The notes: a model not told the origin generated them from the letters alone. A DNA stretch of 64,000 nucleotides from an uncultured Eubacteriales bacterium (GCA_934378145.1 CAKXXW010000001.1:1-64000); one strand, 5' to 3'; numbered from the stretch's first letter, positions 7,742 to 16,844 are shown. Made by a program: numbers and translations.

Positions 7742-8893
7742 TCAGAGCTTACCGATAAAGTCCTTCAGTGTCTCACTTTCACAGGCGGCAGTCCCGCGGA
7801 TCATCTCCGGAGAGCCTCCGCCCCTTCCGCCTATCGCGGCATTTATATCGCGCGACATAGCCCGCAGATCGCGTGTGCGGCTGACCATACAGTACCGATA
7901 GTCGGCATCCGTGCCGGCAAAAGCCGCACATATCCCGCCGCACTTTTCCGCCGCGGCGATCGTGAAGCGCATAAGCTCGTCGTTGCCGAGGTCGGGCTCA
8001 AACAGGCAGAGGTTCCCGTCGGTCGGCTCGATGAGCTTTATTTTCATCGAAAGAAGCTCGTCGCGGAGGCAGGCGCACCTTGCCCGACAGGCGGCGAACT
8101 CTTCTTCAAGATGCGCGACCGCCTCGGCAATCTTTTCCTGCGGCGAGGAGAGCCTCATCGATATGGTCTTCACCGCACCGTATTTTTCATTGTAGTCATC
8201 GAGCGCATCGAGCCCGCACTGAAGGTGAACTCTCACACCACCCTTATATTTGACCGAATCGAGTATCTTTATTATCCCTATCTCACCGGTATGCGAAAGA
8301 TGAGGCGCACAGCAGGCACAGACATCAAAGCCCTCGACGGTGACTATGCGTATCTTTCCGGTGAGAGCCTTTTTGCTCCTGTAATGAAGCGCCGCAAGCT
8401 CTTCTTCCGAAGGGTAGGTCGCAGCGATCCGCATATTCTTTACCACGGCAAGGTTAGCCTCGTATTCGACCTCACGGAGAGCATCACGGTCAAGGAAGCC
8501 GTCGTAGTCTATCGTTATGTCCTCGCTCCCCATATGGAAGCCGACATTGTTCAGTCCGTACTTTCGGTTTACGATGCCGGAGACTATATGCTCGCCGCCG
8601 TGGTTCTGCATAAGCCTCAGCCGACGCTCAAAGTCGATCACAGCATCGACTTTTTCACCGACGGAAAGCGAAGCCTCGGTTATATGAAGCACCTCTTCTC
8701 CCGATTCCTGCGTATCGGTGACGCGGATGCCTCCGATATATCCCGTGTCGCCCGGTTGGCCCCCGCCCTCGGGGAAGAACACGGTCTCGGCAAGAGTCAC
8801 GGCAAATCTTCCGTCGCCATAAGGCATGCACGAAAGCACCTCCGTGTTCACGCGGTCGGCATAGCTGTCCTCGTAATAGAGCTTTCGGGTCAT
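7742..8893 (-). CDS. Alanyl-tRNA editing protein, AlaX family with DHHA1 domain
   Basis: A free-standing relative of the AlaRS editing domain that hydrolyses mischarged seryl-(or glycyl-)tRNA-Ala. The 383-residue protein has the threonyl/alanyl editing zinc site HGGEH at residues 98-102 and C194 with H198 (CCAPH), in the usual HxxxH/CxxxH arrangement, then a coiled region around 240-280, and a C-terminal DHHA1 domain with GGRGGGSPEMIRG near 355. An N-terminal PEGGGQPGDTG segment is also diagnostic. The length fits the long AlaX class. Its ATG overlaps the stop of the GDPD gene as ATGA. Confidence 0.93.
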   Translation of the reverse strand: MTRKLYYEDSYADRVNTEVLSCMPYGDGRFAVTLAETVFFPEGGGQPGDTGYIGGIRVTDTQESGEEVLHITEASLSVGEKVDAVIDFERRLRLMQNHGGEHIVSGIVNRKYGLNNVGFHMGSEDITIDYDGFLDRDALREVEYEANLAVVKNMRIAATYPSEEELAALHYRSKKALTGKIRIVTVEGFDVCACCAPHLSHTGEIGIIKILDSVKYKGGVRVHLQCGLDALDDYNEKYGAVKTISMRLSSPQEKIAEAVAHLEEEFAACRARCACLRDELLSMKIKLIEPTDGNLCLFEPDLGNDELMRFTIAAAEKCGGICAAFAGTDADYRYCMVSRTRDLRAMSRDINAAIGGRGGGSPEMIRGTAACESETLKDFIGKL

Positions 8894-9729
8894 TTTGTCT
8901 TGAATCTCTTCCCTGTTTCGTTCAGATAGAGGCTCATCGGGAGCGGCCAGTCCGTCTGTATGATATCAAATCCGTTGTCGGCGAGCCACCCCCAGCCGAG
9001 AGACGGATCCTTTATCAGGGAAACATCGTCGGAATGTCCCGCCGAGAGCGGCACGCGGTAATTGTAAAGGATCGCATTGCCCCAGAGCAGATAGCCCTCG
9101 TTTTTCAGCTTCTCGCGGAATTCGGCAGTTCCGACCTCGCATGTCTCGGTGAAGAAGACAAGCTCGGCGCCGATGTAGTTTATCTTCCTGCGTTTCAGCT
9201 CCTCGTGCCATTCGCCGCAGTTGTTCTTGTAGATGGGCATAAACATTATCTCGGGTGCAAATTCCTCAAGGACATCGGCTACATGTGGCTTCGGCGCGGA
9301 CTTTACGACTATCTGATCCTGTATGCCGTGTTTGCGTATCGCCTGCGAGATCTCCTTCGGAAAGTCCCAGAATTTGTCGACATTGATGTAGCATCTGCCT
9401 TTGAAGTTCTCGCAGACCTCGTCAAAGGTGCAGAGCGTCCATTCGGTCTGCGTGCGGTCGTAGTTGACATAGCGGAGAACGCTTCTTATCTGGTCAAGGG
9501 TATAATCCCTGATACTTCCGCAGAAGCCGAGGTGATCGCGCTCCTCCTTCGGATGGAAGATGACGAGCTGGCCGTCGGCGGTCATATTGAGGTCGATCTC
9601 TATCATATCGGCGCCCTGCTTTACGGCTATCTCATAAGCCGGCATAGTGTTGCAGGGGATGTTTCCTCCCGCCGCGCCGCGGTGTGCCGCAATGATGATC
9701 TTTTCTTTGCAATCGTTGATAAGGTTCAT
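8890..9729 (-). CDS. Glycerophosphodiester phosphodiesterase family protein
   Basis: A 279-residue GDPD-type TIM barrel that would hydrolyse glycerophosphodiesters to glycerol-3-phosphate and an alcohol. It shows AHRG near residue 14, MIEIDLNMTADG near 45 and IFHPKEE near 60, with a tryptophan-rich C-terminus. The usual PENT motif is replaced by IPCNT and the HD by HP, a variant I associate with gut Clostridia GDPDs, so the exact substrate may differ. No signal peptide is seen. The start at 9729 is chosen because AAAGGA lies 12 bases upstream; an ATG at 9753 has no site and would overlap the preceding gene by 20 bases. Confidence 0.85.
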   Translation of the reverse strand: MNLINDCKEKIIIAAHRGAAGGNIPCNTMPAYEIAVKQGADMIEIDLNMTADGQLVIFHPKEERDHLGFCGSIRDYTLDQIRSVLRYVNYDRTQTEWTLCTFDEVCENFKGRCYINVDKFWDFPKEISQAIRKHGIQDQIVVKSAPKPHVADVLEEFAPEIMFMPIYKNNCGEWHEELKRRKINYIGAELVFFTETCEVGTAEFREKLKNEGYLLWGNAILYNYRVPLSAGHSDDVSLIKDPSLGWGWLADNGFDIIQTDWPLPMSLYLNETGKRFKTK

Positions 9730-9733
9730 TTTC

Positions 9734-11512
9734 TCAGTTTCCTTTCTCTGCATTTCTTTTAGGTCCGTATGCGATTATTACCGTATTAACAACAGACCGC
9801 GAGCTTCCGTCGCTCGGTCTGTTTACCGTACTGTAGCTTCCGCCGTCAAGGTTCACCATCTCAGCCGAACCGCCTCCGTCAAGCAGGAACGCCGTCCTTA
9901 TGCCGAGATCGGCGCAAAGGGCGTCAAGCGCCGAGATCTTCACACCTGTACTCCAATCCTTCTGCCTTCCGTCGCAGGTTATCATCACGACATTGCCGTT
10001 GTCCTTGATGCCGAGGATCGACGCGGGATACGCGGTATTATCCTTCGATCCCTGCGATCTTCCGTCGATCATCACCGGAATGTGACCTCCGACGGCGTTC
10101 TTCATATTCTGCCAAAGCTCATCATTTCCCATCTTATCGGTCACGGTGAATCCGATCTCGACCGTATCTCCTACCGCGTACTGCTCAAGAAGTGCTTTCT
10201 TCGTCCCGCGGGCGGTGAGGATCATATAATTTGCCTGCATATCGTATTTTTTACCGCCCGGCTCGGTTATGGCGATGACCTTTCCCCTCACCGTCTCACC
10301 GTGACGCACTGTGTAGTCTCCGCAGTCGATCACTATCTCAAAGGCGTCGGACAGCGAATAGTTCGAGGTACTGTAAACATCCGAATAGACCATCAGCGCG
10401 TTGTTTGCCGGCAGGCGGTTGAGTCCGTCGGCGCTCGCCGTGAGGTTCTTCGATGTGTTTACGATCTTTATTGCGAGCTGAGGATTTCCGAGTACCGCCC
10501 TTCCGTCCTCGGTAACGCCGAAGGAATAGAAGTCGCCCTCATACGGTGTTTCAAACCTTGAATGAGACGAGCTGATTATCTCGCCGTCGTAAATATTGAA
10601 GCCGCGCGGAATCGTCAGCGACTTCGTAACGACCGGATCGGAGCAGTCCTTGTATGTCGTTCCTTTACCCTCGACTCTCGCATGAGCATATGTCACCATC
10701 CATAGGTCCCCGTTCACCGCCGAGATCGCAGTAAGACCTTTCCCGTTTTCGGAATTGAATTTCTTCACCGTATTGCCGACCGTGACGAGCTTGTTTGAAG
10801 TCGCACCGCCCTTTGTCACACAGAAATAGAGGTCGGACTGCTTAGGATCGAATTCGACGACCGTGAATTTCTGAAGTCCGTAGGGGGATGATGCCGGCAA
10901 AGAATAGAAGGTCGAGGTCACTCCGGGATAAAGCACCTTATGGATATGCGCCGAGGCATCCTCGTATTCAAGGAAGACATCCGTGACATCAATATTTCCG
11001 TAAAGCGACAGATCCTCTTTCAGCGCAAGCTCCTTTGAGAGCAGCTCCGAAGCAAAGCGCTTTGCCGCCTCACGGGTCGCCGCATCTGTCGTTCCGACGA
11101 TGACGAGCTTCTTCCCGACAAACCTTACGGCATAGTCACCTTCGCCCTCAAGCGTCGCAAGCACCTCTGCCGATTCCGGTCGGTTGGTATCTCCGATAAG
11201 TATCTCAAGCTCGGGAGCCTTCTCGCCGCCAAGTTCGTCGAGCCAATCGTTATTCAGCTTCAGTGAATATCCGAAAAGCTCCTTTAAGGCATCGTTTATG
11301 CTTGATGCCGCCTCTATGAGCAGCGGGCGCTTCCCGTCTGTCCGAACAAGTACATAATCGCGAAGGTTTTCTTCGTTTATGATCGTTTCGGACTGTTTTT
11401 CCGTGACTGAGCTGCTCTCGCTGTCGGGTGTCTGCCCGCTTTTCTCACATGCGGTAAGGAAAAGCAAGGCGATGCATATAAGGAGCGCTGTAAGTCTTAC
11501 ATATCTATTCAT
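9734..11512 (-). CDS. Phosphodiester glycosidase (NAGPA-domain) lipoprotein
   Basis: A 592-residue exported protein. The N-terminus is a lipoprotein signal (hydrophobic LLICIALLFL followed by the lipobox LTAC), so it is anchored on the outer face of the membrane. The C-terminal about 230 residues match the phosphodiester glycosidase/NAGPA domain: GHIPVMIDGR, a core strand VVMITCDGRQ, and LDGGGSAEMV near the end. The domain cleaves GlcNAc-phosphodiesters in the mammalian uncovering enzyme; bacterial members act on surface or carbohydrate phosphodiesters. The N-terminal 250 residues contain an ILIGDTNRPES segment seen in secreted carbohydrate-associated proteins. Its ATG overlaps the pepT stop as ATGA, and GDPD follows at 4 bases, so two phosphodiester-cleaving enzymes are coupled. 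Confidence 0.88.
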   Translation of the reverse strand: MNRYVRLTALLICIALLFLTACEKSGQTPDSESSSVTEKQSETIINEENLRDYVLVRTDGKRPLLIEAASSINDALKELFGYSLKLNNDWLDELGGEKAPELEILIGDTNRPESAEVLATLEGEGDYAVRFVGKKLVIVGTTDAATREAAKRFASELLSKELALKEDLSLYGNIDVTDVFLEYEDASAHIHKVLYPGVTSTFYSLPASSPYGLQKFTVVEFDPKQSDLYFCVTKGGATSNKLVTVGNTVKKFNSENGKGLTAISAVNGDLWMVTYAHARVEGKGTTYKDCSDPVVTKSLTIPRGFNIYDGEIISSSHSRFETPYEGDFYSFGVTEDGRAVLGNPQLAIKIVNTSKNLTASADGLNRLPANNALMVYSDVYSTSNYSLSDAFEIVIDCGDYTVRHGETVRGKVIAITEPGGKKYDMQANYMILTARGTKKALLEQYAVGDTVEIGFTVTDKMGNDELWQNMKNAVGGHIPVMIDGRSQGSKDNTAYPASILGIKDNGNVVMITCDGRQKDWSTGVKISALDALCADLGIRTAFLLDGGGSAEMVNLDGGSYSTVNRPSDGSSRSVVNTVIIAYGPKRNAEKGN

Positions 11513-12738
11513 TTTTTGCTTACCTTTCCGTCTGTTATCTGACCGACTATCGAGACAAGGATATCGACCACCTTATCCATTCCCTCGGCAGTTATATGCT
11601 CAAACGGGCCGTGGCAGGCATATCCGCCGGTCCCGAGGTTCGGGCAAGGCAGTCCCATGAACGACAGCCTTGCGCCGTCGGTACCTCCGCGGACAGGAAT
11701 GATGAGTGGCTCAAGCCCCTCCGCTCTCGTCGCATCGCAGGCAATATCGACGACATACATACAGTCTTCGATCTTTTCTTTCATATTGCGGTACTGATCG
11801 CGGATCGTGAGCTTTACCGTTCCCGCGCCGTACTTTTCGTTCATGAGCTTTTCTATATGGCGCAGGGTCGCAAGCCTTGCATCAAAGCTCCCCGCCGAAT
11901 GGTCGCGCACGATATAGTAAAGCGTCGCGGCACTGCAATCACCCTTCATCGAACAGAGATGGAAGAAGCCCTCATAGCCCTCGGTATCCCGCGGAGTCTC
12001 ACCCGACGGGAGCATCGAGTTTATCTCGAACGCGACAAGCGCGGCGTTTATCATCTTATCCTTTGCGCTTCCGGGATGGATATTGAAGCCCGTGACCGAG
12101 AATTCAGCCGACGCCGCATTGAAATTCTCGTAGTCTATCTCCCCCTCGGGACCGCCGTCGACCGTATAGGCAAAGGCGGCTCCGAAGCGCTTCACATCGA
12201 AGCAGTCGGCACCGCGTCCGATCTCCTCATCGGGAGTGAAGCCTATGCATATCTTTCCGTGCGGGATATTCCCCTTCACAAGTCTTTCGGCAAATGTCAT
12301 GATCTCGGCAACTCCCGCCTTGTCATCGGCGCCGAGAACGGTATCGCCCGATGTGGTGATAAGCGTTCTGCCGGCAAGTCCCGAAAGGTGCGGGAAATCC
12401 GCCGGCGAGAGGACTCTCCCGTGACCGAGATCGACATCCTTACCGTCATAGTCCGGTATCACCCTCGGACATACATTTTCACCCGAAAAATCGGGTATCG
12501 TGTCAAGGTGCGAAATAAATCCGACCGCGGGCAGACCTTCAAGTCCCTTAGTTGCGTCGATATGTGCGTAAACATAGCATTTTTCGTCGTACTCAGCCCC
12601 GATACCGAGAGCCTCAAGCTCTTTTACAAGCATATGCGCAAGGTCGAACTGGTGAGCGGTCGACGGAACGCTGTCCGACTCCTCGCAGCTCATCGTGTTT
12701 ATTTTCACATATCCGAGAAATCTCTCATATGCTCTCAT
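11509..12738 (-). CDS. pepT: Peptidase T (M20B tripeptidase)
   Basis: A di-zinc aminotripeptidase that removes the N-terminal residue from tripeptides in the cytosol. The 409-residue protein has the M20 metal motifs: FISHLDTIPDFSG near residue 76, GADDKAG near 138 (bridging Asp), catalytic FTPDEEIGRGAD near 170, TVDGGPEGE near 193 and the C-terminal HGPFEH near 377. The ATG at 12738 lies 10 bases after an AAGGAG site; a TTG two codons upstream would be only 4 bases from it. It is the first gene of the six-gene minus-strand operon and has a TTGCCA/TAAAAT promoter. Confidence 0.94.
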   Translation of the reverse strand: MRAYERFLGYVKINTMSCEESDSVPSTAHQFDLAHMLVKELEALGIGAEYDEKCYVYAHIDATKGLEGLPAVGFISHLDTIPDFSGENVCPRVIPDYDGKDVDLGHGRVLSPADFPHLSGLAGRTLITTSGDTVLGADDKAGVAEIMTFAERLVKGNIPHGKICIGFTPDEEIGRGADCFDVKRFGAAFAYTVDGGPEGEIDYENFNAASAEFSVTGFNIHPGSAKDKMINAALVAFEINSMLPSGETPRDTEGYEGFFHLCSMKGDCSAATLYYIVRDHSAGSFDARLATLRHIEKLMNEKYGAGTVKLTIRDQYRNMKEKIEDCMYVVDIACDATRAEGLEPLIIPVRGGTDGARLSFMGLPCPNLGTGGYACHGPFEHITAEGMDKVVDILVSIVGQITDGKVSKK

Positions 12739-12774
12739 CTGCAAAGAACTCCTTTTCCTGTTTTATCAAATGAT

Positions 12775-12803
12775 ATTTTACCACATATCCCCCGAAATGG
12801 CAA
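12775..12803 (-). promoter_or_regulatory. Promoter of the pepT operon
   Basis: On the minus strand, -35 TTGCCA at 12803-12798 and -10 TAAAAT at 12780-12775 with a 17-bp spacer ending in TGTGG. Confidence 0.72.
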
Positions 12804-12843
12804 CAGAGTTGCCGATTTTTTTATTTTTGCTTCCGTCGGACTA

Positions 12844-12872
12844 TTTACAAATGAGGTCAAATAGAGTATAAT
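12844..12872 (+). promoter_or_regulatory. Promoter of the xpt operon
   Basis: -35 TTTACA at 12844-12849, -10 TATAAT at 12867-12872, 17-bp spacer ending in AGAG. Transcription would start about 22 bases before the xpt start, so there is no room for a purine riboswitch. Confidence 0.8.
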
Positions 12873-12901
12873 AATTACAATTCAATATTGGAGGAATTGC
12901 T

Positions 12902-13483
12902 TTGAAACTTTTGGAAGAACGGATTCTCCGCGACGGGGAATTCAAAGGGAACGGTATCGTCAGAGTCGACAGCTTTCTTAACTGTCAGATGGATATAAAC
13001 CTCATCTCCGAGATCGGTAAGGAATTTTACAGGCTTTTCGGCGATAAGGAGATCACAAAGATCCTCACGGTCGAGGCATCGGGCATCGGAATTGCGTGCA
13101 TAACCGCGACCTACTTCAAGGTTCCGGTCGTCTTCGCGAAAAAGTCCCAGTCGGCTAATATCTCCGATGAGGACGGACTTCTCACCGCGAAGGTGCGCTC
13201 CTTCACGAAAAACATCGAGAACATGATCAGAGTCGACAAAAGGTACATATCACCGTTTGACCGCGTTCTTCTCATAGACGACTTTCTTGCGATGGGCGAG
13301 GCTCTGCTCGGAATGATAGAGATAGTGAAACAGGCGGGTGCCGAAGTCGCGGGTGCCGGCATATGCGTTGAAAAAGCATTCCAGCCCGGCGGCGACATTG
13401 TAAGGAAAATGGGCATCGACCTTCATTCGCTCGCCATAATCGACAGAGATGCCGACGGCAATATGATCTTCATCGAAAAATAA
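12902..13483 (+). CDS. xpt: Xanthine phosphoribosyltransferase
   Basis: Converts xanthine and PRPP to XMP in purine salvage. The 193-residue sequence follows the Xpt family from MKLLEERI onward, with SFLNCQMD near residue 25, TVEASGIGIA near 60, and the PRPP-binding loop VLLIDDFLAMGEAL near 122. The start codon is TTG at 12902, set by a GGAGG site 7 bases upstream. In Bacillus and many Clostridia xpt is controlled by a guanine riboswitch; here the leader is too short for one. It is the first gene of a five-gene operon (xpt, S51 peptidase, DUF4003-like, methyltransferase, thioredoxin-like) with gaps of 12-22 bases. Confidence 0.93.
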   Translation: MKLLEERILRDGEFKGNGIVRVDSFLNCQMDINLISEIGKEFYRLFGDKEITKILTVEASGIGIACITATYFKVPVVFAKKSQSANISDEDGLLTAKVRSFTKNIENMIRVDKRYISPFDRVLLIDDFLAMGEALLGMIEIVKQAGAEVAGAGICVEKAFQPGGDIVRKMGIDLHSLAIIDRDADGNMIFIEK

Positions 13484-13504
13484 GCTCTGCAAAGGAGAAA
13501 CGAT

Positions 13505-14188
13505 ATGAAAATGATCCTCAGCGGCGGCGGCGGATACGCCAAAAATCCCGAAGCATACGATCTCTTCGCCGCAAGCGTCGATAAAAGAAAACCGGTACTC
13601 TACATACGCTTTGCCGCCCTGCCCGACGATTACACCGCAGCTTACGGAAAATTCGCCGCATGGATGGCGGAGCTTGGGATCTTCTCGACAAGGCTCTGTG
13701 ACAGCCCCGAGGTCTTCTCTGAATTCGATCTCTCGGAATTCGGCGGGATCTTCTGCTCGGGCGGGAACACATTCAGACTTCTTAAGACACTCAAGGACTG
13801 CGGCGCCGACAAAAAGATTAAGGAATACCTTCAAAACGGCGGGACATATATAGGTAGCTCCGCCGGTGCCATCATCGGCGGATACGACATAATGCCGATA
13901 ATCTATATGGATCCGAACTCCGTACTGCTTGAAGACACCCGCGGACTTGATATGATGAACGGCTGGTCAACGATAGCCCACTACGGCGACTCGGTGTCTG
14001 CCCTTCGCAATGAGGAATGGGACAGAGCGGTGAGGCTCCTTGCCACGCGATACGAAAAGCTCATTGCCCTCTCGGAGGAAAGTGCCGTCGTGATAGACGA
14101 AAACGGAGCGACTATACAGGGCTCACCCTGCAAGGTCTTTGAAAACGGGATCGAACGCACCGTCGAGACCGGCGGGCGCCTCTGCTGA
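13505..14188 (+). CDS. Peptidase E-like (S51 family) serine hydrolase
   Basis: A 227-residue protein of the class-I-glutamine-amidotransferase-like fold used by peptidase E and cyanophycinase. The nucleophile elbow GSSAGAIIGG is near residue 118, preceded by the strand GIFCSGGNTFRLL near 82, both hallmarks of S51. Aspartyl dipeptidase PepE cleaves Asp-X dipeptides, but this branch is distant, so only the hydrolase class is safe. No signal peptide is present. It follows xpt by 21 bases and has a good GGAG site. Its C-terminal end precedes the DUF4003-like gene by 13 bases. Confidence 0.82.
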   Translation: MKMILSGGGGYAKNPEAYDLFAASVDKRKPVLYIRFAALPDDYTAAYGKFAAWMAELGIFSTRLCDSPEVFSEFDLSEFGGIFCSGGNTFRLLKTLKDCGADKKIKEYLQNGGTYIGSSAGAIIGGYDIMPIIYMDPNSVLLEDTRGLDMMNGWSTIAHYGDSVSALRNEEWDRAVRLLATRYEKLIALSEESAVVIDENGATIQGSPCKVFENGIERTVETGGRLC

Positions 14189-14201
14189 CGGAGATAATAT
14201 A

Positions 14202-15188
14202 ATGGAAAAAAAGCTTTTGCACGACCTTGAACTTCTCACGGGGAACAGGCAGATACTTGCGAAGAGCTTCAGGACCGAATACAATTCCCTTCTGATCCTT
14301 GCCGCGGGTATGTATGCATCCGAGAATGCGATCGCGGATCCCGGGAAGATCAGGCAGTCGACAGCTCTCATAAAGAGCAGGACGCACTTTTTCTCGACCT
14401 TTCGCAACTCGCCGATGCGCTTCTGCACGGCGACGATGCTCTCGCTCGATCCCGCACCCGAAAGGATGTTTGATCGGGTACATTCTGTGTACGGAATGCT
14501 CAGGAAGAGCTTTTCACCGAGCTTTTACCTTGCTTCGGCGGCGTATATGCTCGCCTGCGGAAGTGACGCGCGCGAACTTCCCGACGCCATCGGAGCAATG
14601 CACGATTTCTACCATATGATGAAGGCGGATCATTCCTTCCTCACGACGGGAGAGAGCATGATCTATGCCGCGCTCGCGTCGTCGTCCGGAATATCGAAAA
14701 GGGACTTTCACGAGCGGACAGAGATAGCCTACCTCAAGCTCAAGGGCTTCTTCCCCGCCTCGTCAAGGCTTCTCTGCTCCTACCTCATCGCGCTCTCTCC
14801 GCACAGCGAAAATTACGGTTTTGAGCGCACGGTCATGCTCTATGAACGCCTGCGCGCCGAGAAGCTGCGCTACGGGAAATATCACGAGCTTCCGGTCCTG
14901 ACTCTTCTCGCGCTCACGGGAGACGACATCGGCGAACTTGCCGCCGAAATGAAAGAAGTCAACGACTATCTGAAAGAGCATCGCGGCTTCGGTGCCTCGC
15001 TCGGCTCGGCACAGAGACTCATGTTCTCCGCCATGCGGCTCTGCACGGTAAAATCCGGAGAATCCGAAGCTCTCTCAAAAAACATCACAATTAGCAGCAC
15101 GGGTGCCGTGATACTCGCTCAGCAGGCAGCGGTCATGGCGGCTGTAGCCGCATCTGCGGCAGCCGCGGCTGCCGCCTCCTCAAACTGA
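14202..15188 (+). CDS. DUF4003-like conserved protein, function unknown
   Basis: A 328-residue mostly helical, soluble-looking protein. The overall plan (a MEKKLLHDLELL N-terminus, a LAAGMYAS segment, several helical blocks, and an alanine-only hydrophobic tail near residues 302-326) resembles the Firmicutes DUF4003 family, which I recognise with moderate confidence only. No catalytic motif can be named. The start at 14202 follows a GGAG site; an in-frame codon at 14139 would overlap the upstream gene by 50 bases. Position between a peptidase and an rRNA methyltransferase gives no functional clue. Confidence 0.6.
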   Translation: MEKKLLHDLELLTGNRQILAKSFRTEYNSLLILAAGMYASENAIADPGKIRQSTALIKSRTHFFSTFRNSPMRFCTATMLSLDPAPERMFDRVHSVYGMLRKSFSPSFYLASAAYMLACGSDARELPDAIGAMHDFYHMMKADHSFLTTGESMIYAALASSSGISKRDFHERTEIAYLKLKGFFPASSRLLCSYLIALSPHSENYGFERTVMLYERLRAEKLRYGKYHELPVLTLLALTGDDIGELAAEMKEVNDYLKEHRGFGASLGSAQRLMFSAMRLCTVKSGESEALSKNITISSTGAVILAQQAAVMAAVAASAAAAAAASSN

Positions 15189-15211
15189 GAAAAAGGCAGG
15201 ACATAAAAATT

Positions 15212-16438
15212 TTGACAACCGAAAGATCTTTCCCTCACTTCACGGTGACAAAAAAAGCCGCGGCATCCGTAAAAAACGGACATCCGTGGGTATACGGTGA
15301 GGAAATACTCTCCGGCGCCGAGGGAGTCGCGAACGGCTCGCTCTGCGATGCCTTCACGGAAAAAGGCACATACCTCGGGACCGGACTTTACAACGAAAAA
15401 AGCAAAATAAAACTAAGGCTCCTGTCCGACAACGCAAACGAAAAATTCGGTGAGAGCTTCTTTGCCCGCCGCATCGGATATGCGATAGATCACAGGCTCA
15501 CGGTAATGCGCGACGACTTTGACTGCTGCCGGCTCGTTTTCGGCGAGGCGGACGGTCTTCCCGGGCTTACCGTCGACAAATACAACGATATGCTCGTAAC
15601 GCAGACCGTGTCGTTCGGTATGGATATGCGGAAGGATATGATATTCCGCCTGCTCATATCCGAACTTGAAAAGCGAGGCGTGACCGTTTCGGGTATATTC
15701 GAGCGAAACGACCTTGCGCTCCGCGACCTTGAGGGGCTTGAACAGGGCAAGGGCTGGTTCATGTCCGACTTTATCGGCCATCCCGATTTTACCTCGTTTG
15801 AGATATGCGAAAACGGGATAAAATACACGGTGGATATTGAGAACGGACAGAAGACCGGCTTCTTCCTTGACCAGAAGTACAACAGGCTCGCCGCGGCAAG
15901 GCTTGCAAAGGGCAAAAAAGTCCTCGACTGCTTCACCCACACCGGCTCGTTTGCCATGAACGCCGTAAAGGGCGGCGCTGCCCATGTGACCGCGGTCGAC
16001 ATCTCAAGGGACGCGACCTCTCTTGCAGAGGGAAACGCCCGTCTTAATGGTATGGAAGACAGAATGGACTTTCTCTGCACTGATGTTTTTGACCTTCTGC
16101 CGAAGCTGTGCGAAGAACACGCCGATTACGATTATGTGATACTCGACCCGCCCGCCTTCACAAAGAGCCGCAGGACGATAAAGGATGCCGAGCGTGGGTA
16201 CAAGGAGATAAACTACCGTGCAATGAAGCTCCTGCACCGCGGGGGATACCTTGCGACCTGCTCCTGCTCGCACTTTATGAGCAACGAGCTTTTCCTCAGG
16301 ATGCTCATCTCGGCATCGCACGACGCGGGCGTGACACTGAAGCTCGTGGAAGCCCGCCGCCAATCACCCGATCACCCTATCCTTCTCAATGTTCCGGAAA
16401 CAGATTACCTTAAGTTCTATCTGTTCCAGATCGTTTGA
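15212..16438 (+). CDS. Class I SAM-dependent rRNA methyltransferase (RlmI-like, PUA domain)
   Basis: A 408-residue RNA m5C-type methyltransferase of the RlmI/YccW family, which methylates 23S rRNA. The N-terminal PUA domain has NGHPWVYGEEI near residue 22. The Rossmann methyltransferase domain has VLDCFTHTGSFAMNA near 237 for SAM binding, VTAVDIS near 260, the catalytic region DYVILDPPAFTKS near 310 and CSCSHFMS near 351. The start is TTG at 15212 after an AGGCAGGA site; the protein sequence aligns from there. It is in the xpt operon (22-base gap). Exact target nucleotide is not deducible. Confidence 0.9.
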   Translation: MTTERSFPHFTVTKKAAASVKNGHPWVYGEEILSGAEGVANGSLCDAFTEKGTYLGTGLYNEKSKIKLRLLSDNANEKFGESFFARRIGYAIDHRLTVMRDDFDCCRLVFGEADGLPGLTVDKYNDMLVTQTVSFGMDMRKDMIFRLLISELEKRGVTVSGIFERNDLALRDLEGLEQGKGWFMSDFIGHPDFTSFEICENGIKYTVDIENGQKTGFFLDQKYNRLAAARLAKGKKVLDCFTHTGSFAMNAVKGGAAHVTAVDISRDATSLAEGNARLNGMEDRMDFLCTDVFDLLPKLCEEHADYDYVILDPPAFTKSRRTIKDAERGYKEINYRAMKLLHRGGYLATCSCSHFMSNELFLRMLISASHDAGVTLKLVEARRQSPDHPILLNVPETDYLKFYLFQIV

Positions 16439-16451
16439 AAAGGAAAAATTT

Positions 16452-16793
16452 ATGAAGCCGATCACACTTAACGAAGAAAACTTTTCCGATAAAGTATTCG
16501 GCGCAAAAAAGCCGGTGCTTCTCTTCTTCCATGCGGATCGCTGTGCATTCTGCCGACGCACCGAGCCGGCGTTTGAGGAGCTTGCGGATGAGACCGACAG
16601 CATCATCTTTGCGAAGATTGACGCCGACGCAAATCCCGACCTCACTTCCCGCTTCGGTATCATGGGTCTTCCCGCTCTCATACTTCTTGACGGCGGAAAA
16701 GAGATCTCAAGGAGCGTCGGAATGAAGACAAAATCACAGCTTATCACCATGATCGTGTCGAAAGCCGACAGCGATTTGCAATTTTCACGGTAA
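16452..16793 (+). CDS. Thioredoxin-fold protein with CAFC active site
   Basis: A 113-residue thioredoxin-like oxidoreductase. It shows the order of the fold: LLFFHADRCAFCRRTEPAFE with active-site Cys-Ala-Phe-Cys near residues 32-35, FAKIDADANPDL near 56, and the cis-proline GLPALILLDGG near 76. The CAFC dipeptide differs from CGPC of classical thioredoxin, so its redox potential and partner may differ. No signal peptide, so cytoplasmic. It is the last gene of the xpt operon, and the promoter of the next gene (TetR regulator) lies inside its last codons. Confidence 0.87.
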   Translation: MKPITLNEENFSDKVFGAKKPVLLFFHADRCAFCRRTEPAFEELADETDSIIFAKIDADANPDLTSRFGIMGLPALILLDGGKEISRSVGMKTKSQLITMIVSKADSDLQFSR

Positions 16794-16804
16794 TGTGATA
16801 TAAT
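16776..16804 (+). promoter_or_regulatory. Promoter of the TetR-type regulator
   Basis: -35 TTGCAA at 16776-16781, -10 TATAAT at 16799-16804, 17-bp spacer ending in TGTGA. The -35 lies within the end of the thioredoxin-like gene. Confidence 0.82.
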
Positions 16805-16844
16805 AAGAAAAAACGAAGGTATTCCCCGACGGGAGGTGACTTTT

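Noticed and set aside
11596..12864. 422-codon frame opposite pepT
   Set aside because: Antisense shadow of pepT; no initiation signal or recognisable domain.
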